DNA of 64,000 bases from Amoebidium appalachense. Taxonomy: Eukaryota; Ichthyosporea. The notes under the pieces are model-generated. The model worked only from the letters and a program-made list of their open reading frames with translations. It was not told the DNA's origin and made no database searches. This document shows, one piece after another, positions 53,133 through 64,000 of this stretch (within the stretch, counting starts at the first letter, position 1; the number at the start of each line of letters is the position of its first letter). The stretch is from contig CAVNZM010000008.1 of NCBI GenBank assembly GCA_963693365.1, positions 1,922,001-1,986,000 of the forward strand. Reading direction: 5' to 3'. The position numbers and the translations under genes are program-made.

Positions 53133-54201
53133 ATGTTTTTTCCTTCTCTATTTCTGAGCGCCTTGGCGCTTAGCAACACTGCATTCTCGGCGCCCACCGA
53201 GAAACAAAAAAACAACGATTCTGACGTAGTCACAGTAGAAATTGGTCTTAGAACGTTGGTTTTGTACAAAACACCAGATGACAACCAAATAGCACGCCTT
53301 GTGCTTGACGGGTACGGCACACAGTTCGATTTGTTCAACACTGTTCCGGACCTCTCCACCCCCAGGTGGCACTCTATTGTCGTCACGGACACGAGCATAA
53401 ACAACGGAGACTTCACGCCCATCCGCGACTACGCGCGCAAATACAACATCCGCATTGCCTACCTCAACATGGATTCCGACCCAGACCCTATCATTGGAGT
53501 CCAGCCAGCCGGCAACTGGTCTGGTGCCCAAAGTGTTGTTTTTGACGCGCGCGGCGGTACGGAGCAATACGCGGACATTATGAACATTAGCGGGTACTGG
53601 GATGTGTCGCATAAGATGCAGGGCGCACAGGGATACACCATCGTCAACAAAACCTCCGTCATTCCTTTCATGCGCTACACCAACGGCACCGTGCGCACCA
53701 AAACCGGCCCGGTTGCAGCCTTTGTGACGACTCTCCCCTCAGGCGTAGAGGAGATGCATTTTGGTTTTGACGCGACGGTCAACGAACTAGTTGATGGTGC
53801 AGAGGGTACCCCGTACAGAGACCAACCCGAATATGTTATTACTGGCAACTTCACCAAGTTGAATATGGCCCTGGGTAATGTTTGGTTCCAATGGATCACC
53901 CGCGGTGTTTACCTCGGCCAAAGGCGGCTCTTCCTTCACATGCAAGTAGATGATTGGTTTGCGCAGTCTGACATTTACGGCGTGCCGAATATCACGTTCA
54001 GAATCAACAACACCGATGTGGAGAGGACGGTCGAGTACGTGCGAACTGCGGTGCAGAAGCACGGTCTTGCTGCTGGCTCGTATGTGCGCTTTGAGGCTGC
54101 AATCAACGGAGCTTTCCACAGCGCAATCAACCTCGAGCAAAACCCAGGTGGGTACTGACATAGCCTATGCACATGTTTTGGGCATGTGTGCAATATGCTG
54201 G

Positions 54202-54233
<32 letters not shown>

Positions 54234-55677
54234 GGCGAAGCTTCCCTCCACCACTCACCCACCACTTGGCAAACCAGCACCACCCCCACACTCCCTCTCA
54301 CTAGTCACTTCACTAATAGTACGTGATCACCTAAACCCGAATCCCAATCCTTCCCCTCTTGTGTATTCTGCACAATGTTAAAAAATTCTAAAACCGAATT
54401 CCCTCCCAGGTGTTGGTATTGGCCTTAACAATGCCACAGACAAGTATTTGGGCGATTTCAATTGGCTCTCCCACACGTGGACGCACCAGCAACTTGATTG
54501 GCTGAATCCTTCCGACTGCAACGGTACTGCCAACAAGTGCCAGCCCACCGCCAACCGTGTCAATGCGGAACTCCTAGCCAATCAGATGCTTGCAGTGGGC
54601 CAAGAGGTCGACGCCGCTTCTTTGGACCCCGCATACCAGTGGCACATAAAAACCCCCGCTGGGCACATGTTTTACAACCAGCCCAAGCTTGCCGACGAGC
54701 ACTATTCGCCCGAATGCGTTATCACGCCGGAAATTTCGGGGCTCTATCCTGCAAGTTACAACATGTCGCGGTGGAATGGTAATGGTGGTTACCCTCGTCC
54801 CAGGGACACCGTTGCTATTCAGGGCATGTGGAATAGGGGTATTCGTGCTGTAGTCGGCGACAATTCGCGCTATGAGCTCATTTCGCCCGTATCCCCCCAC
54901 CACGGCGTCATTACAACCGTTGCTGAATATGGGCAGGGCGGTATTATAATTATTCCTCGGCACGCCGTTAACATTGCGTACAACGCAATGGATGAGGAGA
55001 CATACCTGAATTTCTACAACGGAAACAAGGTGTGTGGCTGGAGTTTTGGCCCTGCCTGCGAAAATCGCAACTACACTCTCGAAGAGGCACTAGAACGCCA
55101 GGCGCAGACGACGACCTATTTTTGGCTGCAGTATCGGGCCGACCCGTTTATGTTCCATCAAGCAAACCTGCATCACTTTAACCACGGCAACCGTACCGTG
55201 TCTCTTCTCACCTATTGGGTGGATCATACACTGGATGAATTGACGCGGTACGTCACTGGGTTGCCCGTCACCTCTCCACCAATGAAACGCCAGGCGGAGT
55301 TTTACCGCCAGCGAATGGCGCGCGACTTTTGCAACATTACCGCGAGCATGACGTTTGTTAACGGAACACCCGCCTCTGTTCTGATCAACTCGGCAAGTAA
55401 TTGCACGGCGCTTCTTACTGTGAGACGGGATAATGTGTTTGCGCAGGTCAATCTAACGGCCGCAAACACTGTGCCGGTGGCCAATCAAACAGTGGGACCC
55501 GATAACACTTATATGATTGGATTGAAGGGGAATGGTAAGGTGGCTTCTATTAATCTTATTGGTATGAGTAATCAGGAGGAGAGAGAGAGCGATGATTCGG
55601 CTGCGACCCTATTGGGCGGTTCTAGCCAATGGGCTGCTGTTGCTACTACTGTTGTCATGTTGGTGATTATGCTGTAA
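53133..55677 (+). CDS. Agd3-like secreted polysaccharide deacetylase (CE18-type), 2 exons
   Basis: Exons 53133-54147 and 54410-55677 join in phase to encode 760 residues. The protein has a signal peptide (FFPSLFLSALALSNTAFSA), many N-glycosylation sequons and a hydrophobic C-terminus (WAAVATTVVMLVIML) after a small-residue region, suggesting secretion and a GPI anchor. The deacetylase core shows metal-binding motifs of the family: Asp273-Asp274 in MQVDDWF and His360/His364 in LSHTWTH. The order and length resemble fungal Agd3, which deacetylates N-acetylgalactosamine in galactosaminogalactan (family knowledge). The substrate in this organism is unknown; cell-wall or matrix amino sugars are likely. 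The single intron contains T28. AATAAA follows at 55846-55851. The start is the first Met before the signal peptide. Confidence 0.87.
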
Positions 55678-55845
55678 ATACAAACTTAGTGTGCATATTG
55701 AAGTCATCTATCTCTGTTAAGCTTTTAAAAGAATAATATTATTGCTGCAAGCTCTTTTAAAGTGTTTTTTGTTGATTCAGAGTTACCGCGTATGTGCCTT
55801 TGTAAGTGCACACATCGAAGGGTACTGCTATGACTGTGTTTTGTA

Positions 55846-55851
55846 AATAAA
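55846..55851 (+). terminator. Candidate poly(A) signal of the Agd3-like gene
   Basis: AATAAA 169 bp past the stop codon. Confidence 0.55.
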
Positions 55852-56108
55852 TCCTGAGATAACTGAAGACGAATTTTACGAGCCTCCCCCTCCCCCCCCC
55901 CCCCCCCCTCCCCTCTCCTCTTCTTCCCCCCCCCCCGACCCCCCCCCCCCCCCCTCCCCCACCCTGCCGGGGCTCTTTCCCCCCACGCTACCCCATTCCC
56001 CCTCCCCCTCCTGCCCATTTTGTGTGCACACAATTCACGCATTTCAGCGCCACTTTACATCACTTGACACCACAATTACATACGAGCTTGTGTCCGAGCC
56101 CCCCCCCT

Positions 56109-56139
<31 letters not shown>

Positions 56140-56188
56140 TCTCAAAAAAAAAAAAAAAAAAAAAAAAAAGCAAAAACAACAACAATAT

Positions 56189-56226
<38 letters not shown>

Positions 56227-56391
56227 AAGCAAATGTGCAAACCAAAGACCAGCATAAAGACACATATCGAAACACACACCACGGCTAATACGCTTGGGCC
56301 CCAAACCCGTTGTCCTTCTTGACGTGGCTGAAAATGACCATGAACAACCCCGCAATATGTTTCATGACCCTCCCCCCCCCCCTTCCCCGCT

Positions 56392-56491
<100 letters not shown>

Positions 56492-57499
56492 CACACGGAC
56501 ACGCACACACATTCCTAAAACAGTTACCCACCCGTTCGTTCACACCTCAATCCCCCACCCCCTACCTATGCAGGCATACATGCCATGAAACAACCCACCC
56601 CCCCCCCCCCCCCCCCCTTCCCCCGCCCCCCGCCCCTCTCTCTGGCTCTCGCACTTGGTTCCATTAGCACCGTCTCCCTTACCCGCCCAACAACCACACC
56701 TTTAAAACAGGCCACCGTCTATCCTCTCACCGTGTCTATCAGAGCATTTTTCACGTGATTTTCCAAGTACCTTTGGCTATTCAGGCCTTTTGCTCTGGTC
56801 ATTGTACTGAGTGTGAATACAGAATATCCCCCCCCCCCCCATCGGCCAACTTATGATGTATCAGCCATCAATCCCTCTCTGCCATCTGAATGTCTTAAAT
56901 AACACCTCCGGAAAAAACCTGAACGATGATTGTCCTCCTAACCCACTCCCCCCCCCCCCCCCTCCCCCTCCCGCCCTCCCTCCCCCCTGCCCTCCTGCCT
57001 CCCCCTTCATGGCTTTTGTTCCCTCCCCCCCCTCCCCCCCCCCCCCCCCCCCCCCTCCCCCCTCCCCCCGGGCCTTCCTGCTTCCCCATTTACTCCCCCC
57101 CCCCCCTCCCCCCTCCCCCCACCGCTCTTCCCCCTCTCCCTTCCTGCAACTATCCACACGCCCTCACCGCCTCACATCCATTTAATGCTCCCTATTAGCC
57201 GATACCATATTTAGAACTATCACTTTATGCACCTGCTCCCCGCTGAATTTCTCACTGGTGCTGCTCACCCACTGCCAACCCACCCTCCTCCCCCCCCAAC
57301 ACACACATACACAGGCAGATATACAGTTATCCTCTCCCTCGCTCACCTCTCCCCCCCCCCCCCCCTCCGCACACACAGACACGAGCACACATCGTGGCTC
57401 CGACTCTGCCCTCTTATCTCAGCTCCGTTCATTTGGTCAACCGAATACCTGCGCCCTTTGTGTTGTCGTAACCCTCCCCCCTCCCCCCTCCCCTCCCCC

Positions 57500-57555
<56 letters not shown>

Positions 57556-57818
57556 ACACACACACACACACACACACAAAAAAAAAAAGCACACACACCC
57601 AACACATCCCTTCTCCATTGCCGCGAAGTCCCAAAGGCTTCATCGCTTTTACCTCCTCCTGAATTAAACACTCTCGAAATGTCCTGGTCCCAAACTCCAA
57701 TGTCGTATCTCTCTCCCCCCCCCCCCCCCCCTCCTCCCCCTCTTCCGTTTCCCCCCTCCCCTCACCCCCCCCTCCCTCCCCCCTCCCCTCCCCCCCCCCC
57801 TCCCTCCCCCCACTCCCC

Positions 57819-57872
<54 letters not shown>

Positions 57873-57875
<3 letters not shown>

Positions 57876-58565
57876 GGGAAACCTTTGTCTTCACCTTAAA
57901 TTGTTGCCAGTCCCTGGTTTCTCCCATTTATGCCTGGTGAAACCTATCGATTGCCTCTTTTCTCAATACACTGTATATCCACCAGCTCAGATATCGAACG
58001 GTTCGAACATTTTACCCCTTCTCCCCCCCCCCCCCCCTCCCCCCCCCCTTGACTTTACCCCCGAAGCCTCCCTCCCTCTCCCCCCCCCCCTCTCTCCCTC
58101 TCCCCCCCCCCCCTCTCTCCCCCTCCCCCCCCCCCCCCCCCTCTCCCCCCGGGAAACTTTTGCCTCCACCTTAAATTGCTGCCAGTCCCTGGTTTCTACC
58201 ATTTATACCTGGTCAAACCTATCGATTGCCTCTTTTCTCAATACACTGTACATCCACCAGCTCAGATATCGAGCGGTTTGAACATTTTACCCCTCTCCCC
58301 CCCCCCCCCCCCCCCCCCTTGACTTTACCCCCGAAGCCTCCCTCCCTCTCCCCCCCCCCCTCTCTCCCTCCCCTCCCCCCCCCCCCCCCTCCCCCCGGGA
58401 AACTTTTGCCTCCACCTTGAATTGCTGCCAGTCCCTGGTTTCTACCATTTATGCCTGGTCAAACCTATCGATTGCCTCTTTTATCAATACATGTACATCC
58501 ACCAGCTCAGATATCGAGCGGTTCGAACATTTTACCCCCTCTCCCCCCCCCCCCCCCTCCCCCCC
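57873..58565 (+). repeat. About 250-bp tandem triplication
   Basis: Three units start near 57873, 58149 and 58397. Each has AAATTG(T/C)TGCCAGTCCCTGG, CCTATCGATTGCCTCTTTT, ATCCACCAGCTCAGATATCG and TTCGAACATTTTACCCC (TTTGAACATTTTACCCC in copy 2), followed by a variable poly-C block. Units differ by a few substitutions and mainly in poly-C length. Confidence 0.93.
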
Positions 58566-58759
58566 TAAACCCCCCCCCCCCTCGTCCCCCCTTACCTCCA
58601 ACCCCCCTCTCGTCCCCCCCTACCCCCCCCCTCCCCCCTGCCTCGCCCCCTTAGGGCCACTGCCGCTCGTCCTCTCCCCCCAATGCACACGCATACACCA
58701 TATTCAGATACCCCTTTCATCCACAACATATAAGGTAGATGCACAACAGATGTGGTTGC

Positions 58760-58808
<49 letters not shown>

Positions 58809-59399
58809 ACAGAGACCCTCTTCCTCCACTTTCCTTCCCCCTGTCTCTGGCTTGTGGGGCTCTCTTTCGCTCTTACTCTCTCTCTTCTCCCCCCCCCCCC
58901 CCCCCCCCTCCCCCTCCCCCTTCTTCCCTTCAAAATCCAGTCCTCCATCCCCCCCTTCCCCTCCTCCCCTCCCCTTCCCCCTTCCTCTTTCCCCCCCCAC
59001 CTCCCCCCTTTCCTCCCCTCCCTTCCTCGCCCCACCCCCCCACACACACACAAACCCACATATCTCTACCTGCATACACCCCCAAAACCCCTAGATTAAG
59101 CCTTGAAATGTTCTTTTTTTTTCAGTTTCTTAGAGCTAGAATAAACCTTCTGCTCCTTGACCGTACATGCTTGATTGAATATAATTATGATATGCGTGTC
59201 ATTTATTTGAGAGAATGGCATTCGAGTCGTGATCATTGCATGGGAGAAAAGGATCTTCCAAAATCTCCCCGAGTTCAGCATCAATTGCATTGGTGATCTA
59301 TGTGGGAAGTCTTATCCATATATAGGCATAGTGTGGCATATAGCCGACCAATCAGGTGCTTGTTGCCCTTCCAATGCCGGTCCCCTGTCACGTGTAAGC

Positions 59400-59437
<38 letters not shown>

Positions 59438-59726
59438 CCGGCGCCCGCCATTCGCAGAATCTAGATCCCTCGTATACAACAACCTTCTCTTCCTATTGGC
59501 TACTCTAATTAGCCCCTACCCTGTCCACGCTCTGCAAGTTTGAGCAGTGAACATATAGGAACAGACGTCAAACATTAGGTCGATGTTTCGCTGGGTGGCG
59601 TCAAATGACGTCGATTTCATCCTCCGGATCGTACTCCCCTTGTTCCTTGCTTCCCCTCCGACGACCCCCCCATCCCCCCCCCCCCCCCCCCCCCCTCCCC
59701 CTCGAGCTCCTCCCCCTCCCCCCCCT

Positions 59727-59763
<37 letters not shown>

Positions 59764-59927
59764 TTCCCCCCCTTCCTCCCTCGCCGAATCGTAAACGACT
59801 TTGGGACCCCACATCCCTCCAGGGCCTGTGCCACTCTCCTAGCTTTGAGCCTCCCTCTCGTCACTAATAATTGTCACTAATATCGCCTCGGATGCGTTTT
59901 CTTTTGGTTCCCCTCCACCACTACCCT

Positions 59928-59965
<38 letters not shown>

Positions 59966-60079
59966 CCTCCCAAATTCCCCCCCACCCACCCACCCACCCA
60001 CCCACCCAAAGCACGACCCACTGCTGCTACTTCCCGCCCCAGGCCACCAATCCCTTTACAAGTTCACACATATTTGCAG

Positions 60080-60236
60080 AGCTATGACGCATACGAACTG
60101 AGGAATGCAGCTTTCTGGCCTGCAGGCGAACGGTTGCATCCATGCACCGCATGGCATACACATATGGGTCCACAGGTACAATGCCTGGTGAACTCACGTC
60201 CAGTTGTGAAGTTCACCCGAAACCCCTCGGAGCCAG

Positions 60237-60287
<51 letters not shown>

Positions 60288-60505
60288 CCCCCCAGCTCCC
60301 ACCGGGAGTACACACACACGCACACACATGTACATATGCCTACCACCCCAGACTGAGTGGCCTCCCTCCTTTTTCTCTCCCAGAGCCTACCGGTTTCAAA
60401 AGACGATAATAAGGTACTTCATCAGGTTGGTTTCCATACTTGTACACACAAACACTTCTGGACGTCGGCACAACGAGAGTGTATCGACCGTAACTTTTGA
60501 TGACT
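60080..60505 (+). CDS. Putative exons of an unrecognised gene
   Basis: 60080-60175 is 32 open codons flanked by TTTGCAG and GTACAA (contains SYDAYELRNAAFWPAGERLH). 60384 onward, after CTCTCCCAG, is open in the matching phase (SLPVSKDDNKVLHQ) and runs to a TGA near 60505 or to a donor at 60426. Splice signals and phase agree, but no family was recognised and no start exon was found. A poly-C tract (60237-60286) lies between them. Confidence 0.25.
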
Positions 60506-61816
60506 TGAAGGTAGGGCCTGCCCACGACTTATATTGGCTCCACTTGCACCTGCACTGCAGCACACCTACATTGCCAAAGCACGTGCGTGCGCGTGTGGGT
60601 GAAAGGGTGTGACTGATTGTGCTACGCGTCAGTTGTAACAGTGAGTATGGTGCAATCCTTTCATGCACGTCTGGTGTTGTGTCTATGTCAACCTCAGCCT
60701 GTGTGTGTCGTGGTTTTCCTATGCGTGTCGTGGTTTTCTTATGTGTGTGGTTTTCTTTTGTGTGTCGTGGTTTGCGAAGTGTACGTGACATTGTGTGTGT
60801 ACGTGTGTGCGCACGTGTGTGTGTGTGTACGTGCAATGCACGAATGTTTGTGTGCTTTTGTAACGCTGTTCGTGTGTGTACCGATCACACAGTGCCCTGA
60901 TCTCCAGCCGGGGGGCTGCTGACGAGGGGAGGCAGCATAGTGCATAGCTTCAGTCTACTAAAAGTTTACCGATGATACAACATTATGGCCGCATGCATTA
61001 TGTGTTTTACAGATGCCCGTCCGACGCAATGCATGCATGTGCCCCCCCCCCCCCCCCCTTCTCTCCCTTTCTCTGCCCCGCCGAGGAGTTTTGATTTCCA
61101 CCGTGCGCAGGTGAACTCACAATTACACATACTCGCGTGTAAAATGTCACTTAGCAGAGCACAAACAGTAACACGTGCAATGCGATGCACACCGGCGATG
61201 GCCGGCACATGCATACAAGGAGGGTGGGAGGAGGGGGGGGGTGGTTCATGTGACTCATTCACCCAATTGAAAGGTCTATCTCAGTACTAGAGATAGTTTG
61301 TGCACGTGTGCATGTGTGTGTAACGTGGTAGGGAATGGGTAGCAAGTGCTTAGGGTTCATTTCTCGCACGGCAAATACATGAACTCGAACCTGGGGGAAA
61401 AAAGAGAAAAAGAACGGCGGATCGAAATTTCCCATGCATGTGGTCAAAATATAGCACTAAGAGCTTCATATGGCACAAAAAGGGAGCTAAGGTTCGTGAA
61501 TTATGAGAAAAGGGGACGGTACGCAACAACTACTTGCTGGCTAGAAATCAAATCAGTTGTAAAAAGTATACAAATCGTTCAAATAAAAACGGGACTAGGA
61601 CAACATATTACACACTATGGCTAATCCACATTGTTTATTATTTCTGTAAACGGGGAGATTATTACATGCAGCCGTGTTTTCTAAGCCATGCTATCCATTG
61701 CCCACATCCACCAATGAGATCGTCCCGATATGACGTCAGTTTACGCATGGACCAATCGGCAGCATCCAAATGGTCGGCAAAATCACATATGACGTCACTG
61801 GTGCTCTCTCAGCCAA
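60506..61816. other. Spacer downstream of the arsenite methyltransferase gene
   Basis: GT-rich around 60690-60880, otherwise fairly unique DNA. No coding exon was recognised. AATAAA on the - strand at 61634-61639 is the likely poly(A) signal of the neighbouring methyltransferase gene. Confidence 0.6.
61634..61639 (-). terminator. Candidate poly(A) signal of the arsenite methyltransferase gene
   Basis: AATAAA on the - strand, 178 bp past the stop codon. Confidence 0.55.
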
Positions 61817-62045
61817 TCAGCAGCACCCGCCCATGTTTGCAGTCTTGTCCGACTGGCCGTGCACGGTGCGGTAGGGGGCGTCCGTTTTAAAGGGCCCATA
61901 GTGGGTGGTGCCCGAACCATAAAAGGCAAAGTGGGGGGCAAAGCGCGTTTCTTTAAGCATGCGGTAGCTGTTGCGGTCCACCGGCGTCACCTTTCCAGCC
62001 GTGTACACGTTGTCGCTTTTTAAAGTACGTGTGTGTGTGTGTGTG

Positions 62046-62088
<43 letters not shown>

Positions 62089-62341
62089 AGAATGTGTTAT
62101 GCACTCGTGACAGAAAACACAACGTTAAGTGTAATGCACTTGGAGGGAGCGGGGGGAGGGCGATAGGGGGGTTTAAATGGGCTATAAAGTACGAGCGGGG
62201 GGAGGGGGATAGGGGGGTTTAAATGGGCTATAAAGTACGAGATAGGGGGGGGAGGGGGAGGGGACATGTGTGGCCAAACCATAGCCCCCACAACATGAAG
62301 AAGAAAGGAGTGGGGTGGTGGTGGTGGTGGTGAGCTGGGGG

Positions 62342-62376
<35 letters not shown>

Positions 62377-63257
62377 CACGGAGTAAGAAGTGGTAATGCC
62401 TATGGGATAGATTGGTGTAAGGTCCCCCCTCCCCCGTTCCCTCCCCCCCCCCCCCCACACACACACACCCACACACACACACCACCACCACCGCCACTGC
62501 ATGCAGGCACACATCTGAACGTACAAACAGGCACATCATTTTCCCGTTACCATTACCATGAAGGGGAAGGGGGGGTTTTGAATGCGTTAAAAAGTACGAA
62601 GTACACAAGAACAAACGGATAACACGATGCAGAATGCAAGCCATACATAAAGAGTATGCATAATAAGCAGAGCCCATCCTCAGGGGGGGCCCACGTCATC
62701 CACAGTACCCGAGTTTCGACCTATTCCCCTCGTTAACGAAACCCAACTCAGATACTGTTTCACTTGAACATGAGTAGGTCACCCGTCTTGATCAGAGACG
62801 AGCAGGGTTGCTTATGCAGGCAAGGGCAGTGGGAAAGGCCGGGGGTTAAAGTTGCAGCAGTAAGCAGAAGCAAGAAAAATATAGATAGGAACTCAGGAGA
62901 CGGGGCTTCTAGGAAGCTCCCCCGTCGATACCTAAGTCGATACTTCCCTGGGGGGGGGGGGGGGGGGGGGGTAGGAAGCGTTACGAATTAAGGGGTAAAC
63001 AACATGCAGAAATCTCATGGCATACATAAAGAATATGCATTATGAACACAGCCCGATCCTCAAGGGGGGGGGACCAAATTGGAGGGGAGAGGGGGGAGGT
63101 TGTCAACACACCAGTCGAGCTTGAATTCCTTGGGGCAGGACTCCACGGTACCCTGTAAGCCAACATCAAATGAGAACCATGTGCACTAAGCCCAAACTCG
63201 GCACGCACGAAGACACAAACACCATGTCATTGGAAGAAAAAAACCAAGTACAAACCA

Positions 63258-63290
<33 letters not shown>

Positions 63291-63383
63291 AAAAACAAAA
63301 ACAAAAAAAACACCCACACCACACACACACACACACACACGGGCGCGCACACACCCACACACACCCACACGCGGGCGCGCACA

Positions 63384-63418
<35 letters not shown>

Positions 63419-63766
63419 ATACCCACACACCCACACCCACACACGCACGCACGCACGCACACACACCCGCACCCATCTACCCAACCACACACACAACTCC
63501 ACGACACCACTACCAGCAGCAACACATAATAATGGTATCAATAATACTACCCTTCCTTCTTGTCTTTACTACTCTAGAAAGAAAAATTATAAACACTGCT
63601 TTCCAAACAGTCATGTATGACATAATAGGCATTCAAACTCATTGGATTTTAAAATCTTAAACTTTACCCACCTTGTATTCAACGGCATGACCATAATCCT
63701 CCTTCTGGCTGTCCAGGTCCGAAAGTTTGAACAGGCGGTAGGTGGCGGACCAGAAGCGGATGTGCC
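61817..63766 (-). CDS. AS3MT: Arsenite methyltransferase (AS3MT/ArsM), C-terminal three exons; 5' end outside window
   Basis: S-adenosylmethionine-dependent enzyme that methylates trivalent arsenic for detoxification, cytosolic by family knowledge. Exons 63766-63672, 63152-63112 and 62015-61817 join in phase through GT-AG introns. They reproduce the family C-terminus: RFWSATYRLFKLSDL, then EDYGHAVEYK joined to GTVESCPKEFKLD, then a Cys codon split by the intron, then NSYRMLKETRFAPHF and HYGPF. The protein ends in GGCC, a Cys pair also seen near the end of animal AS3MT. The position often held by Cys in bacterial ArsM (VCGN) reads VDRN here. The methyltransferase core and the other arsenic-binding cysteines must lie beyond 64000. 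Confidence 0.9.
62016..62600. repeat. Poly-G tracts and 46-bp tandem duplication in AS3MT intron
   Basis: (GT)n/poly-G at 62030-62087 and poly-G at 62341-62375. A duplicated block containing GTTTAAATGGGCTATAAAGT lies at 62171 and 62217 (period 46). Confidence 0.85.
62600..62835 (-). repeat. Dispersed repeat family A, copy 2
   Basis: Reverse complement matches 8905-9150 along its length (GCATAAGCAACCCTGCTCGT, GATCAAGACGGGT, GGTCGAAACTC, GAGGATGGGCTCTGCTTAT). It lies in an AS3MT intron. Confidence 0.82.
62993..63075 (-). repeat. Dispersed repeat family A, partial copy 3
   Basis: Reverse complement shares GAGGATCGGGCT, CATAATGCATA and TTTATGTATG with copy 2 at 62640-62690. Only the distal third of the unit is present. 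Confidence 0.7.
63256..63500. repeat. Poly-C and interrupted (CA)n in AS3MT intron
   Basis: Poly-C at 63260-63288, then CA/CCCA repeats with two GGGCGCGC interruptions (about 63341 and 63373). Confidence 0.85.
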
Positions 63767-63890
63767 CTGTGTGTGCGTGTGCGTGTGCGTGTGCGTGTGT
63801 GTGCATGTGAGTGAGAGTGAGAGTGAGAGTGCGTGCGTGTTTGTGTGTGTGTGCGTGCGTGGTGTACGAGTGTGTGTGTGTGTGTGTCTA

Positions 63891-63984
<94 letters not shown>

Positions 63985-64000
63985 CATGCATGCTCGTGCG
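63767..64000. repeat. (GT)n at the window end, AS3MT intron
   Basis: GT-rich from 63768, pure (GT)n at about 63896-63980. On the AS3MT strand this is (CA)n leading up to the acceptor at 63766. Confidence 0.9.

Noticed and set aside
56285-56370. A - strand stretch reading [20 protein letters not shown] and ending in a stop, as a terminal exon
   Set aside because: Hydrophobic and open, but the upstream acceptor is poor, no partner exon was found and no family was recognised.
59113-59295. Open frame after a strong polypyrimidine-CAG at 59105-59124
   Set aside because: The acceptor-like sequence is good, but the frame has no recognisable motif and no joining exon.

Overview
The window is nuclear DNA of an intron-rich eukaryote. 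Homology of the coding exons (animal- and fungal-like VPS18, an SLC7-type cationic amino-acid transporter, an SLC52-like riboflavin carrier, a fungal-type Agd3 deacetylase, an AS3MT-type methyltransferase) points to a unicellular opisthokont. An ichthyosporean-like holozoan would fit, but the species cannot be fixed from the sequence. There are no rRNA or tRNA genes, no CRISPR and no prokaryotic features. The dominant physical character is extreme simple-sequence content: (GT/CA)n, poly-C/poly-G, (CT/GA)n and poly-A/T fill nearly all introns and spacers, while coding exons are free of them.

Layout. 765-22018 (+): a 29-exon VPS18 gene that lacks only its extreme N-terminus; about 86% of its span is intron, and one intron carries a PIF/Harbinger-like element (10013-11122). 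23496-27821 (-): six-exon cationic amino-acid transporter, tail to tail with VPS18. 29334-32244: pogo/Tigger-like element with terminal inverted repeats, carrying a coiled-coil/zinc-finger/CENPB-type gene with no DDE catalytic domain. 33576-34901 (-): intact secreted trypsin-like protease. 39050-42738 (+): an inverted, decayed copy of the same protease locus, whose promoter was separated from its coding region by a hAT-like insertion (39447-41402, 8-bp target duplication). 46194-48395 (+): four-exon SLC52-like transporter. 53133-55677 (+): two-exon secreted, probably GPI-anchored Agd3-like (CE18) polysaccharide deacetylase. 61817-63766 (-): last three exons of an arsenite methyltransferase that continues past the window edge. 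Long repeat-only spacers separate these genes.

The genes do not form a pathway. They are ordinary housekeeping (endolysosomal tethering), nutrient uptake (cationic amino acids, riboflavin), secreted hydrolase and arsenic detoxification functions. The most noteworthy material is structural: splice sites embedded in dinucleotide repeats, a triplicated 5' splice site, two successive GC-AG introns, three different DNA-transposon superfamilies with recognisable ends, an inverted gene duplication with one dead copy, and several unnamed dispersed repeat families. I did not find a convincing new multi-gene system.
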